Assembly: GCA_964631265.1 (NCBI GenBank)
Contig: CAZVWW010000061.1
Coordinates: 1-13,757, forward strand
Origin: CAZVWW01 sp964631265
GTDB lineage: Bacteria; Thermotogota; Thermotogae; MWEM01
Length of the DNA stretch: 13,757 bases
Direction of reading: 5' to 3'
Positions 1-6,405 of this stretch are shown here, piece after piece (the first letter of the stretch is position 1; every line of letters begins with the position of its first letter). A program made the translations under genes and the position numbers. Under the pieces are notes generated by a model. The model worked only from the letters and a program-made list of their open reading frames with translations, was not told where the DNA came from and searched no databases.

Positions 1-53
1 CGGCCGATGGTAGTATGGCCACCATACCATGCGAGAGTAGGTATCGCCTGGCT
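1..53 (+). rRNA. rrf: 5S ribosomal RNA, 3' part (truncated by window start)
   Basis: The first ~53 bases match the conserved 3' half of bacterial 5S rRNA: the CCGATGGTAGTA stretch, then CCATGCGAGAGTAGG, then the closing helix strand GCCTGGC at 46-52. The 5' half lies before the window, so length and the partner strand of the closing helix cannot be checked. The 3' end is estimated from alignment by eye to E. coli 5S. A Rho-independent terminator follows within about 15 bases, so this is the distal end of an rRNA operon transcribed rightward. Confidence 0.9.
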
Positions 54-65
54 TTTCCTTTTAAC

Positions 66-97
66 AAGGGCCTCTTTTTTTTTGAGGCCCTTTTTTG
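66..97 (+). terminator. Rho-independent terminator of the rRNA operon
   Basis: A perfect 7-bp stem GGGCCTC (68-74) / GAGGCCC (84-90) encloses a 9-T loop and is followed at once by six T (91-96). Two flanking A-T pairs (66-67 with 91-92) can extend the stem. Placed just after the 5S end, it should stop rRNA readthrough into the peroxiredoxin gene. Confidence 0.9.
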
Positions 98-170
98 TTT
101 GGTTACTCTTTTCTCAATCCACTTCTGATTTTCCGTTTGTTGGAAATAAAAGTTAATAAAGTTCGTCTTG

Positions 171-190
171 TATTATAGATAATTATAATA
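171..190 (+). promoter_or_regulatory. AT-rich inverted repeat in the peroxiredoxin promoter region
   Basis: TATTATA (171-177) and TATAATA (184-190) are a perfect 7-bp inverted repeat with a 6-nt spacer. Either arm can be read as a -10 hexamer: TATTAT at 171-176 or TATAAT at 184-189. The first is better placed, because a start site near 183 would leave a ~25-nt leader, whereas the second would start transcription inside the ribosome binding site. No good -35 is seen at 17 bp. The repeat could be an operator for a Fur/PerR-type peroxide sensor, but the 7-6-7 spacing does not match the PerR 7-1-7 box, so this is only an inference. Confidence 0.45.
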
Positions 191-207
191 TATGGAGGGA
201 TGTTTTT

Positions 208-858
208 ATGGAACAGGAAAATAATGGTATGCCGCTTTTGGGGGACAAATTCCCGGAGGTAACCGTTAAGACGACACACGGTCAGATGGAGCTTCCCGAG
301 GCTTATAAGGGGAAATGGTTCATTTTATTCAGCCATCCCGGTGATTTTACACCGGTATGTACAACGGAGTTTTATGCGTTTCAGAAGCGATTTGACGATT
401 TCCGCAAACTGAACGTTGATCTAATCGGATTGAGTATTGATCAAGTTTTCTCGCATATCAAATGGGTGCAATGGATTGAGGAGAATCTTGGAGAGAAGAT
501 TGAATTTCCCGTCATAGCCGATGATATGGGACTTGTTTCCAAGAAACTGGGCATTATCCATCCCGGTAAGGGAACGAATACTGTAAGAGCCGTTTTTGTA
601 GTTGATCCCGAGGCTAAGATCAGGACGATACTCTACTATCCACAGGAACTTGGCAGGAATTTTGACGAGATTCTGAGAATCGTTAAAGCGCTTCAGGTTG
701 CCGACAAGAACAAGGTTGCGATGCCGGCCAACTGGCCTGAAAATGAGCTCATAAAAGACGGTGTTATTCTGCCGCCTCCTTCAGACGAAAAGACAGCCGA
801 TGAAAGAAAAGATAAGGATAACTGCTACGACTGGTGGTTCTGTCACAAGAAGCTATAA
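208..858 (+). CDS. Peroxiredoxin, Prx6/archaeal type (thiol peroxidase)
   Basis: Predicted cytosolic peroxidase that reduces hydrogen peroxide and organic hydroperoxides through a cysteine thiol. The 216-residue protein has the peroxiredoxin active site PGDFTPVC with peroxidatic Cys51, Thr48 and Pro44, and a later conserved Arg127 (NTVRAVFVVDP). Length and the long C-terminal arm after residue 150 fit the Prx6 class. Two further cysteines, Cys206 and Cys212 in the tail CYDWWFCHKKL, are placed almost exactly like the C-terminal pair of the archaeal Aeropyrum thioredoxin peroxidase, where one acts as resolving cysteine (established knowledge). A 2-Cys mechanism is therefore likely. The ATG start has GGAGG at 194-198 with 9-nt spacing. 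The gene is monocistronic, between the rRNA terminator and its own. The reductant is not encoded nearby. The family call is secure; the exact subclass is by motif only. Confidence 0.95.
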   Translation: MEQENNGMPLLGDKFPEVTVKTTHGQMELPEAYKGKWFILFSHPGDFTPVCTTEFYAFQKRFDDFRKLNVDLIGLSIDQVFSHIKWVQWIEENLGEKIEFPVIADDMGLVSKKLGIIHPGKGTNTVRAVFVVDPEAKIRTILYYPQELGRNFDEILRIVKALQVADKNKVAMPANWPENELIKDGVILPPPSDEKTADERKDKDNCYDWWFCHKKL

Positions 859-876
859 GCTTGAACGTATAAAGAG

Positions 877-912
877 AAAAAAGCGGGGAGAGAAAGACCT
901 CCCCGCTTTTTT
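877..912. terminator. Bidirectional Rho-independent terminator between convergent genes
   Basis: An 8-bp GC-rich stem GCGGGGAG (883-890) / CTCCCCGC (899-906) has a short purine loop, A residues on the left and T residues on the right. It can therefore terminate the peroxiredoxin transcript rightward and the FAD dehydrogenase transcript leftward. The stop codon of the minus-strand gene begins 4 bases beyond it. Confidence 0.9.
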
Positions 913-915
913 GAT

Positions 916-2226
916 TTAAAGGCGTTCGAGGAGCTGATCAGCAACAAAAACCCCGGACATGGAAGCCTGCATGATGCCCCTGGTGTAACCGGAGGCATCT
1001 CCTATGAGGTAGGTGTTGGTCTTACCGAGTTTAAACGGTTCGTCAAACACCGGCTTTGTGGAATAGAATTTGGCTTCAATGCCGTAGAGCAGGTTATCGG
1101 GATTGTTCATGCCGACGATGACTTCCGACATCTGTTCGATAAAGTGTTGGACCGAGTTTGCAATCCTTCTGGGAAGAACGAGGTTAAGATCGCCCGGGCT
1201 GACCGTTTTAAAGGTGGGTCTCATGAATCCCTTCCGCAGTCTTCTTTCCGAAGTCCGTCTGCCCAGTATGTAATCACCGTATCGCTGGACGATAATGCTC
1301 TTTTTTCCCGCCAGTTTATTGGCAAGCACTGCCAGAGAGGAGCCGTACACATAGGCATCTTTGAATGGTTCGGTGAACCTCTGGGTAACGAGTATTGCGA
1401 AGTTGGTGTTGTTGGATTTCCTCTTGAGAAAAGAATGGCCGTTGACAAGGGAAAAATCCTTGCCGCCTTCTTCAACCACAAATCCCTTTGGATTGACACA
1501 GAATGTCCGAACGATTTCTTCAGTGTCGGAATATCCCAGGACCTTGAATTCATACAGGAGATCGGTGAGCCAGTCCGTTATCTCGGAAGGAACCTCGTAT
1601 CGTACACCGATATCGATCTTATTCTCCGTGTAGTCAATCTGCAGGACTCTCAGCAGTTCCTGGATCTGCTTTGCGGTCTTGTTATCGTATCGTCCCGTGG
1701 CGATAATGGTGTAATCGTATGCTTCGATCGTAGAAAAGTCGAAATGCTCGTTGAAGTGGAACCGGATATCAACAGGAGCGTTTTCCAAATCATTTCGGAT
1801 CTCTTTCAGCACGTCCTGCAGGGTGTCGGTCCCGACATGATAAAAATCCGATACCCGGAGCTTGAGGTTGTTTTGTCTGAATTTCAGGGCCAGTTGCTGG
1901 ACTTCTTCGTCAATGATGCTGGATTTCTCGACCTTTTTGCCCCTTGTCCAGAGTTCGACGATATCATCGAGATACGCCTCATATTTGTCCTCCCCGATGA
2001 GATCGACGATGTTTCCCCCGATGCTTGATGCCATCGAGAGCTTTCCGTCGCTGAAGGTTCCGGCCCCGCCGAATCCCTTGATCACATCGTTGTGATTGAT
2101 CCTCTCTTCAAGATCTCTTCCCTGTTCAAAGACATCGATCTGAAGGTCTCTCCGGTCTGTCTTGATGATTCTGTTTAAAAAACCAATGGCCGATGTTCCC
2201 GATCCTATTACCGCAATCTTCTTCAC
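916..2226 (-). CDS. FAD-dependent dehydrogenase, COG2509-like
   Basis: Probable flavoprotein oxidoreductase of the uncharacterised FAD-dependent dehydrogenase group; substrate unknown. The 436-residue protein opens with a dinucleotide-binding Rossmann motif (GSGTSAIG, residues 8-15) after a beta strand, with Glu34 at the end of the second strand as the ribose-binding acid. The hallmark GFGGAGTFSDGKL lies at 51-63. Near the C-terminus LIGDASGYTRG (about 407-417) is the second FAD-contact motif with Asp410. There is no signal peptide and no cysteine cluster for a 2Fe-2S or 4Fe-4S site. The start is GTG at 2226, supported by GGGAGG at 2234-2239 with 7-nt spacing, and an extended -10 box lies about 35 bases upstream. 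It is transcribed alone: convergent with the peroxiredoxin and preceded by a hairpin-containing intergenic region after the M24 gene. Large overlapping frames on the other strand are shadows. Confidence 0.88.
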   Translation of the reverse strand: MKKIAVIGSGTSAIGFLNRIIKTDRRDLQIDVFEQGRDLEERINHNDVIKGFGGAGTFSDGKLSMASSIGGNIVDLIGEDKYEAYLDDIVELWTRGKKVEKSSIIDEEVQQLALKFRQNNLKLRVSDFYHVGTDTLQDVLKEIRNDLENAPVDIRFHFNEHFDFSTIEAYDYTIIATGRYDNKTAKQIQELLRVLQIDYTENKIDIGVRYEVPSEITDWLTDLLYEFKVLGYSDTEEIVRTFCVNPKGFVVEEGGKDFSLVNGHSFLKRKSNNTNFAILVTQRFTEPFKDAYVYGSSLAVLANKLAGKKSIIVQRYGDYILGRRTSERRLRKGFMRPTFKTVSPGDLNLVLPRRIANSVQHFIEQMSEVIVGMNNPDNLLYGIEAKFYSTKPVFDEPFKLGKTNTYLIGDASGYTRGIMQASMSGVFVADQLLERL

Positions 2227-2258
2227 TTTGTTTCCTCCCAGCTACTCGTTTTTATGGC

Positions 2259-2267
2259 ATTATATCA
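2259..2267 (-). promoter_or_regulatory. Extended -10 promoter for the FAD dehydrogenase
   Basis: On the minus strand this reads TGATATAAT, a consensus extended -10 (TGnTATAAT). No good -35 lies 17 bp upstream, as is usual for extended -10 promoters. A start near 2252 would give a leader of about 26 nt before the GTG. Confidence 0.6.
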
Positions 2268-2317
2268 ATAAATAAGCGTTATTCCTCATTCCAACCCTCT
2301 AACTATTTCTATCCTCG

Positions 2318-2372
2318 CTCCGACCCCCCCGGGTCGGAGTGCATAATCAACCAAACGCCCCCCTGGGTGTTT
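2318..2372 (-). repeat. Two tandem G/C-run hairpins downstream of the M24 gene
   Basis: On the plus strand CTCCGACCC (2318-2326) and GGGTCGGAG (2331-2339) form a perfect 9-bp inverted repeat around a CCCC loop. About 14 bases on, AAACGCCC (2353-2360) and GGGTGTTT (2365-2372) form an 8-bp stem with one G-T wobble and a CCCT loop. Both fall 24-78 bases past the M24 stop. Neither has a clean U-tract in the minus direction, so they look more like REP-type palindromes or 3'-end stabilisers than standard terminators, although they may help termination. The first also lies 50-70 bases upstream of the FAD gene's -10. Confidence 0.55.
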
Positions 2373-2395
2373 TCCTTATAAAGCGTTCTAAGTCC

Positions 2396-3625
2396 TTAGT
2401 CTATCTCTATAAACGCCGTCTGTCTCCCGTCGAAGTAGATGATCTTCTGCCCGTCGAATCCGATGGTTTCCTCAAGATATATTCCGCATTTTTGATTGTT
2501 CCATTCGCTCAGAGGGATCTGCACATTGAGTTCAAGGGCATAGCATGTGTTTGGATGAATCTTTCTATCGCCTTGAACGGGGATCTCTTCCTCTCTTTCA
2601 TAGAGCCCTATTGTCGGTCCGGCCCCGTGCCCGTGAATACCGATTGGATGGGTGTAAAGATTTGGATTGAGATTTCTGACCTTCGCCTCTTCAACGGATT
2701 GTCTCAGCACCTCATTACCCGTCTTCCCGGTAACGAAGTTTGAGGCCACGATGTCCTGAAACTCATTCCCCTTTTGAAAGGCTGCTTTCAGGTAATCGGG
2801 GGTCTCCTGCTCGTCATTTTTCAGGATATAGGCCAGTCTCTGTGTATCGGATGCGAGACCGAAATAATGAAAACCCATGTCACAGTGGAGGATATCTCCT
2901 CTCTTGATGACGCCGTCCGTAAAGCCTTGGCCCCGATGAATGTAAACATCCGGTGAGAACCAGAAAGGCAGGCCGAGATCGGTCATCCTTTCGATCATAT
3001 ACCATTCAAGATCACTGTTGGTTGTGATTTCAGGATAACAGACTTCTTTAGAGAAGGTCTCGTTGATGATGCCGTGGGCGATGGCGTTGATTCGGTGATA
3101 GAGCTCAAATTCCCGGTCTGTTCTGGTTTCAAGCCAGCGTATGCATAGGTCTTCGGCCGGGACAAGCTTCTCTCTGAGCTGAGGTGAAAATGCTTTTAAG
3201 AGGCGTTCATGTAACCCCTTTGACAGACCATCAGCAAATGCAAAATCCTGTGAGATGTTGATGCCGATTCTCTCTATGTTCTGATTGGCCAGGTAGTTTG
3301 ATACGGCCCGGAACGGATCTTCCCTCTTTTTGGCAATACCCTTGTAAAAGGGGCCGATATCGTATGGAAACGCGTGGGCCCGCTCGAATTTTCCGTCCTG
3401 CAGTGTGAAAACGAGAACACTCAGCCTTCTCGCATTGAGTATCTTTGGCGGCATAAGTGAACCAAAGACGGGGTCCTCGTTGTATTCACGACATGCCACG
3501 ATCCAGCAGTCGATGTCTGTTTCTTTCATCAGTTCAGGCAGGAGGTTGTCCAACCGGTCTAATACGATCTCCTTCTGGACTTCAAACTCTTTCTTTTTTG
3601 ACAGCACTCCGTAGTCTTTATTCAT
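2396..3625 (-). CDS. M24 family metallopeptidase (Xaa-Pro aminopeptidase/prolidase-like)
   Basis: Predicted cytosolic dinuclear-metal peptidase of the pita-bread fold that would cleave Xaa-Pro bonds at peptide N-termini, or a divergent relative. Numbering from the chosen ATG (409 residues): a creatinase-type N-terminal domain at about 15-165 and the catalytic M24 domain at about 170-405. Candidate metal ligands are all present in order: Asp249 (LHCDMG), Asp260 (LASDTQR), His326 (THPIGIHGHG), Glu365 (ALELNV) and Glu385 (YLEETIG). His331 and His333 add to the active-site region. The frame is open 31 codons further upstream, but that segment (3626-3718) is the C-run and promoter region and encodes a G/R-rich implausible leader. 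ATG at 3625 has GGGAG with 5-nt spacing. The exact substrate cannot be read from sequence. Confidence 0.9.
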   Translation of the reverse strand: MNKDYGVLSKKKEFEVQKEIVLDRLDNLLPELMKETDIDCWIVACREYNEDPVFGSLMPPKILNARRLSVLVFTLQDGKFERAHAFPYDIGPFYKGIAKKREDPFRAVSNYLANQNIERIGINISQDFAFADGLSKGLHERLLKAFSPQLREKLVPAEDLCIRWLETRTDREFELYHRINAIAHGIINETFSKEVCYPEITTNSDLEWYMIERMTDLGLPFWFSPDVYIHRGQGFTDGVIKRGDILHCDMGFHYFGLASDTQRLAYILKNDEQETPDYLKAAFQKGNEFQDIVASNFVTGKTGNEVLRQSVEEAKVRNLNPNLYTHPIGIHGHGAGPTIGLYEREEEIPVQGDRKIHPNTCYALELNVQIPLSEWNNQKCGIYLEETIGFDGQKIIYFDGRQTAFIEID

Positions 3626-3662
3626 ATGTTCTCCCACTCCCGTTCGTGTTTTTTTCTGTTTA

Positions 3663-3671
3663 AGTATATCA
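3663..3671 (-). promoter_or_regulatory. Extended -10 promoter for the M24 peptidase
   Basis: On the minus strand this reads TGATATACT, an extended -10 box. The predicted start near 3656 gives a ~31-nt leader to the ATG at 3625. The position where a -35 would fall is taken up by the G-run/palindrome element rather than a TTGACA-like hexamer. Confidence 0.55.
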
Positions 3672-3674
3672 TAA

Positions 3675-3713
3675 GGGACCTGTCCCCCTGATCCCCCCCT
3701 GATTCTGCCCCCC
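3675..3713 (-). repeat. G-run element with palindrome, REP-like, possible G-quadruplex
   Basis: Plus-strand C-runs lie at 3684-3688 (5), 3693-3699 (7) and 3708-3713 (6). A 9-bp direct repeat CCCCCTGAT occurs at 3684-3692 and 3695-3703. The left end holds the inverted repeat GGGAC-CT-GTCCC (3675-3686). On the minus strand the G tracts, with the 7-G run split in two, give four GGG tracts with loops of about 8, 1 and 4, which is compatible with an intramolecular quadruplex. From memory, GGGGACAGGTCCC-type palindromes recur between genes in several bacterial genomes and have been linked to REP-associated Tyr transposases; no such transposase is here. The element sits between two divergent promoters. 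Confidence 0.5.
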
Positions 3714-3722
3714 TTCATCGTG

Positions 3723-3728
3723 TATAAT
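3723..3728 (+). promoter_or_regulatory. -10 box (TATAAT) of the nitroreductase gene
   Basis: A perfect TATAAT at 3723-3728 lies 37 bases before the chosen ATG, giving an expected leader of about 30 nt. No recognisable -35 is present; the spacing falls in the C-run element. It is back to back with the M24 promoter. Confidence 0.5.
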
Positions 3729-3764
3729 AGTGATTACTTCATTATTAAACGGGTGGTGAAACAA

Positions 3765-4448
3765 ATGAGTGTTTTTGAGACGATTAAGAAGCGGCATTCA
3801 ACCAGGAGTTATCATAAAGAGCCGTTGGATAAAGAGACGAGAGAACAGATCCTGGCAATCTGTTCAAATGTCGATCCATTTGAAGGGCTCAAACTTGACT
3901 GGCAGGTCGAGGATGACGACAAGGCCACGGGCATGATCTATGCTGTGAAGGGATCGGATGATAAAAAGGAACTCGTCAGATATGGTTTTGAAGGCGAGCA
4001 GATTATCCTGAAACTCACGGATAAAGGATATCAGACGCTTTGGAAGGCCTTAAATACCGGGGAGCATACACCGGCAATCATCCGGTTCGGCAAAGGAAAA
4101 AAGAAGAGCTTTGTGGATGGTTTCACAAAGATGGCGGTCGGCTCCGGCAGGCGCAAGCCGTTGGAGACGTTTACAGATAAGGCGCCGGAGAACCTTTCAA
4201 AAACGGCAAAACGATGCTTTGAGGCGGCACGGCTTGCCCCCTCGGGGATAAACCGGCAACCCTGGTTTTTCAAAGAGGAGGATAACGCTTTGGTGGTTGG
4301 AGTTACTAAAAAAGCGGAAATAAACGCCATCGATCTCGGCATTGTCCTCTCGCATGTTTATTTGATGTTGAAAGAGATGGGAGTGGCGTTTGAGTTTGAG
4401 ATGGCGGATGATTTTAGTGGCCGTTTTAAATTGAAGCTCACAGAGTGA
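3765..4448 (+). CDS. Nitroreductase-fold protein, putative TM1586-type
   Basis: Predicted FMN-binding oxidoreductase of the nitroreductase fold, subgroup resembling the Thermotoga TM1586 nitroreductase (PF14512-like); substrate unknown. From the ATG at 3765 the protein has 227 residues. The N-terminal FETIKKRHSTRSYHKEPLDKE carries the family's FMN-phosphate contact RHSTRSY. A second family-like segment, FEAARLAPSGINRQPW (about residues 153-168), matches the second half of the fold, followed by a C-terminal helix LGIVLSHVYLMLKEMG. The open frame continues to 3720, but the upstream start would lie within the -10 box; ATG 3765 has GGTGG at 3752-3756 and restores the usual N-terminus. It is divergent from the M24 peptidase and stands alone, with no clear terminator before the ffh promoter. 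Confidence 0.85.
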   Translation: MSVFETIKKRHSTRSYHKEPLDKETREQILAICSNVDPFEGLKLDWQVEDDDKATGMIYAVKGSDDKKELVRYGFEGEQIILKLTDKGYQTLWKALNTGEHTPAIIRFGKGKKKSFVDGFTKMAVGSGRRKPLETFTDKAPENLSKTAKRCFEAARLAPSGINRQPWFFKEEDNALVVGVTKKAEINAIDLGIVLSHVYLMLKEMGVAFEFEMADDFSGRFKLKLTE

Positions 4449-4548
4449 AAAACTAAAAATGAATCGTTTCACAATCGAAAAGGGGTAATCGTAAAGGAAT
4501 CGTCAACAAAAATTTTTTGAAGTTTTTCTCAGCTGTCATACCAGGGCG

Positions 4549-4577
4549 TTGACTAAAACCGATTTTTCCGTTATACT
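4549..4577 (+). promoter_or_regulatory. Sigma70-type promoter of the ffh-rpsP-trmD-rplS operon
   Basis: TTGACT (4549-4554) and TATACT (4572-4577) are separated by exactly 17 bp, making this the strongest promoter match in the window. Transcription would start near 4584, leaving a leader of about 80 nt before ffh. An 8-bp inverted repeat, TAAAACCG (4554-4561) and CGGTTTTA (4583-4590), brackets the -10 box and start site and could be an operator. The rest of the 214-base gap between 4448 and 4666 shows only AT-rich tracts near 4508-4528 and a weak GTGAAA/TTTCAC inverted repeat at 4445-4472. Confidence 0.8.
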
Positions 4578-4665
4578 CTCAACGGTTTTAAAATGATTGG
4601 TTTTATGAATTTTTCAATGAAAAGTGTTTATTTTGTAATATTATGCAAACTCAGAGGAGAATTTG

Positions 4666-5997
4666 ATGTTTGAAAATCTGCAGGAGAAGATGTCCAAGGC
4701 CTTTAAAACGCTTAAAGGTCAGGGGAAGATTACTGAGAAGAACATAAAGTCAGCCATCAAGATGGTGAAGCTCTCATTGCTTGAGGCTGATGTTAATTAT
4801 AAGATTGTCAAGGATTTCATCAAGAAGGTCCGGGAGAAGGCGACCGGCGAGGAAGTCATGAAGAGCCTGACGCCGGATCAGCAGTTTATTAAGATTGTCA
4901 AGGATGAGCTGATCAAGCTCATGGGTGAGCAGAACAAGAAGCTGAACTTTGTGCACCGCCCGTCTTATGTGATGATGGTGGGTCTTCAGGGAAGCGGTAA
5001 GACCACCACGGCAGCCAAACTCTCGAGAAAATTGAAGTCCGAAGGCCGGAAGGTCCTGCTTGTCGCGGCCGATGTCTACCGGCCGGCTGCCATTGATCAG
5101 CTGGAGATACTTGGGGAAGAGATTGGCGTAGAGGTCTTTACGGGAGACAGAAAACATCCCGAAAAGATTGTCAGGAAAGCACAGAAGGAAGCCGTGGCAA
5201 AGAACATCGATGTCGTTATTCTCGATACAGCCGGCCGGCTCCACATAGACGGCGAAATGATGGAAGAACTGGACCGGATAAAGGAGATGGCCACACCGGA
5301 TGAGATCCTGATGGTCATCGATTCGATGATTGGACAGGATGCCGTCAACACGGCAAAGGTATTCAACGAACGCCTCGAGGTAACGGGTTTTGTCCTGACG
5401 AAGCTTGACGGGGATACGCGTGGCGGTGTTGCCCTCTCCATAAGAGAGGTAACCGGGAAACCCATCAAATACGTCGGTGTCAGTGAAAAGACCGATGGTC
5501 TGGAGGAATTTCATCCCGAGCGGATGGCTGACAGGATTCTCGGAATGGGCGATATGCTGACCCTGATCGAGAAACTCGAGGGATCGGTTGATGAAGAAGA
5601 GGCCAAGAAGATGGAAAGGAAATTCAGAAAGGCTCAGTTTACCTTCGATGATTTTCTGGATCAACTTGAACAGATCAACAAGATGGGGTCTCTGCGTTCC
5701 ATCATCGAGATGCTGCCCGGTGGTAACAAGATGAAGAATCTGGATGTGGATGAGGATCAGCTCACACATATGAAGGCCGTTATTCAATCCATGACGGCAA
5801 AAGAGAGACGAAACCCGAGAATCATCAATTATTCCCGAAAAAAGAGGATAGCGAGAGGTAGCGGAAGAGCCCTTTCAGAAGTGACAAAGCTTCTCAACAA
5901 CTTCAATCAGATGAAAAAGATGATGAAAAAAATGAACAAAGGGAAACTCAGCCGTATGGGGAATATGGGCGGCGGCGGATTCCCGATGGGATTTTGA
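4666..5997 (+). CDS. ffh: Signal recognition particle GTPase Ffh (SRP54)
   Basis: Protein subunit of the signal recognition particle. It binds SRP RNA and hydrophobic signal sequences on ribosomes and delivers them to FtsY at the membrane. The 443-residue protein is complete: N domain helical bundle (1-~95), G domain with GLQGSGKTT (106-114), DVYRPAAIDQL (136-146), DTAGR (187-191) and TKLDGD (245-250), then a methionine-rich M domain (about 325-430) with the RNA-binding signature RKKRIARGSG (391-400) and an MKKMMKKM segment. It ends in the usual Gly/Met-rich tail. A TTG at 4663 lies one codon upstream, but ATG 4666 has GAGGAG at 4654-4659 with 6-nt spacing. It is the first gene of the operon. 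The SRP RNA gene is not in the window. Confidence 0.97.
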   Translation: MFENLQEKMSKAFKTLKGQGKITEKNIKSAIKMVKLSLLEADVNYKIVKDFIKKVREKATGEEVMKSLTPDQQFIKIVKDELIKLMGEQNKKLNFVHRPSYVMMVGLQGSGKTTTAAKLSRKLKSEGRKVLLVAADVYRPAAIDQLEILGEEIGVEVFTGDRKHPEKIVRKAQKEAVAKNIDVVILDTAGRLHIDGEMMEELDRIKEMATPDEILMVIDSMIGQDAVNTAKVFNERLEVTGFVLTKLDGDTRGGVALSIREVTGKPIKYVGVSEKTDGLEEFHPERMADRILGMGDMLTLIEKLEGSVDEEEAKKMERKFRKAQFTFDDFLDQLEQINKMGSLRSIIEMLPGGNKMKNLDVDEDQLTHMKAVIQSMTAKERRNPRIINYSRKKRIARGSGRALSEVTKLLNNFNQMKKMMKKMNKGKLSRMGNMGGGGFPMGF

Positions 5998-6075
5998 TCT
6001 TTCATTTATAGAGCCCCGGCAGGGCTTATCACAATATTTAAGAATGATAAAAATACAAAGGGAGGTTTTTTAGTA

Positions 6076-6405
6076 GTGGTTAGAATTCGTTTAACCCGTA
6101 TGGGTAAGAAAAAGATGCCGTTTTACAGAGTGGTTGTCATGGACAAGAAGAAGAGAAGGGATGCAGCGTACATTGAATCCCTCGGTTTTTACAATCCGAT
6201 CAAGGATCCCGCGCTGACAAGGGTGGATGTTGACCGGGCAATCGAGTGGCTTCTGAAGGGAGCACAGCCCACAGCAACCGTCAAGAGTCTATTTAAGAAA
6301 CACGGTGTGATGGAGAGGTTCTACAAGGCCAGAGAGGTCGGCGTTGACAAGGTTGAAGAAGCAGCCGAGACCAAAACAGAAACAGAGGCAGAGGCCGAAA
6401 AATGA
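6076..6405 (+). CDS. rpsP: 30S ribosomal protein S16
   Basis: Small-subunit ribosomal protein that binds 16S rRNA early in 30S assembly. The first ~80 residues are typical S16 (MVRIRLTRMGKKKMPFYRVV, then the YIESLGFYNP segment), followed by a charged Ala/Glu/Thr-rich tail (EEAAETKTETEAEAEK) that makes the protein 109 residues rather than the ~80-90 of many bacteria. The start is GTG at 6076 with GGAGG at 6061-6065; the spacing of 10 is long but no other start gives the canonical VRIRL beginning. The 78-base gap after ffh holds a 5-bp hairpin (6012-6026) without a T-run, so transcription probably continues through. The ATGA overlap with the next gene suggests translational coupling. Confidence 0.97.
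   Translation: MVRIRLTRMGKKKMPFYRVVVMDKKKRRDAAYIESLGFYNPIKDPALTRVDVDRAIEWLLKGAQPTATVKSLFKKHGVMERFYKAREVGVDKVEEAAETKTETEAEAEK

Noticed and set aside
171..190. Assignment of the peroxiredoxin repeat as a true PerR box
   Set aside because: The arms and spacing (7-6-7) do not fit the 7-1-7 consensus, and no perR gene is in the window, so only a generic operator is proposed.
1144..2028. 294-codon open frame on the + strand opposite the FAD dehydrogenase
   Set aside because: It lies wholly antisense to a gene with strong flavoprotein motifs, has no family-like motif and no good ribosome binding site. It arises from the codon pattern of the real gene.
3626..3718. N-terminal extension of the M24 peptidase by 31 codons
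   Set aside because: The segment covers the G-run element and the extended -10 promoter, encodes a Gly/Arg-rich stretch unlike the family, and the downstream ATG has a good ribosome binding site.
3720..3764. 15-codon upstream extension of the nitroreductase
   Set aside because: The first codon precedes the TATAAT box, so it could not be on the transcript. The ATG at 3765 gives the family's normal N-terminus.
4508..4528. AT-rich near-palindrome upstream of ffh as a terminator for the nitroreductase gene or an UP element
   Set aside because: The stem is A-T only with a mismatch, so it is too weak for a terminator. It lies too far upstream of -35 for a standard UP element.
4774..5787. 337-codon open frame on the - strand opposite ffh
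   Set aside because: It is antisense to a fully conserved SRP GTPase, and its translation is His/Leu-rich without recognisable domains. It is a shadow frame.
6012..6026. Hairpin between ffh and rpsP as a terminator
   Set aside because: The stem is only 5 bp and no T-run follows; operon readthrough is more likely.
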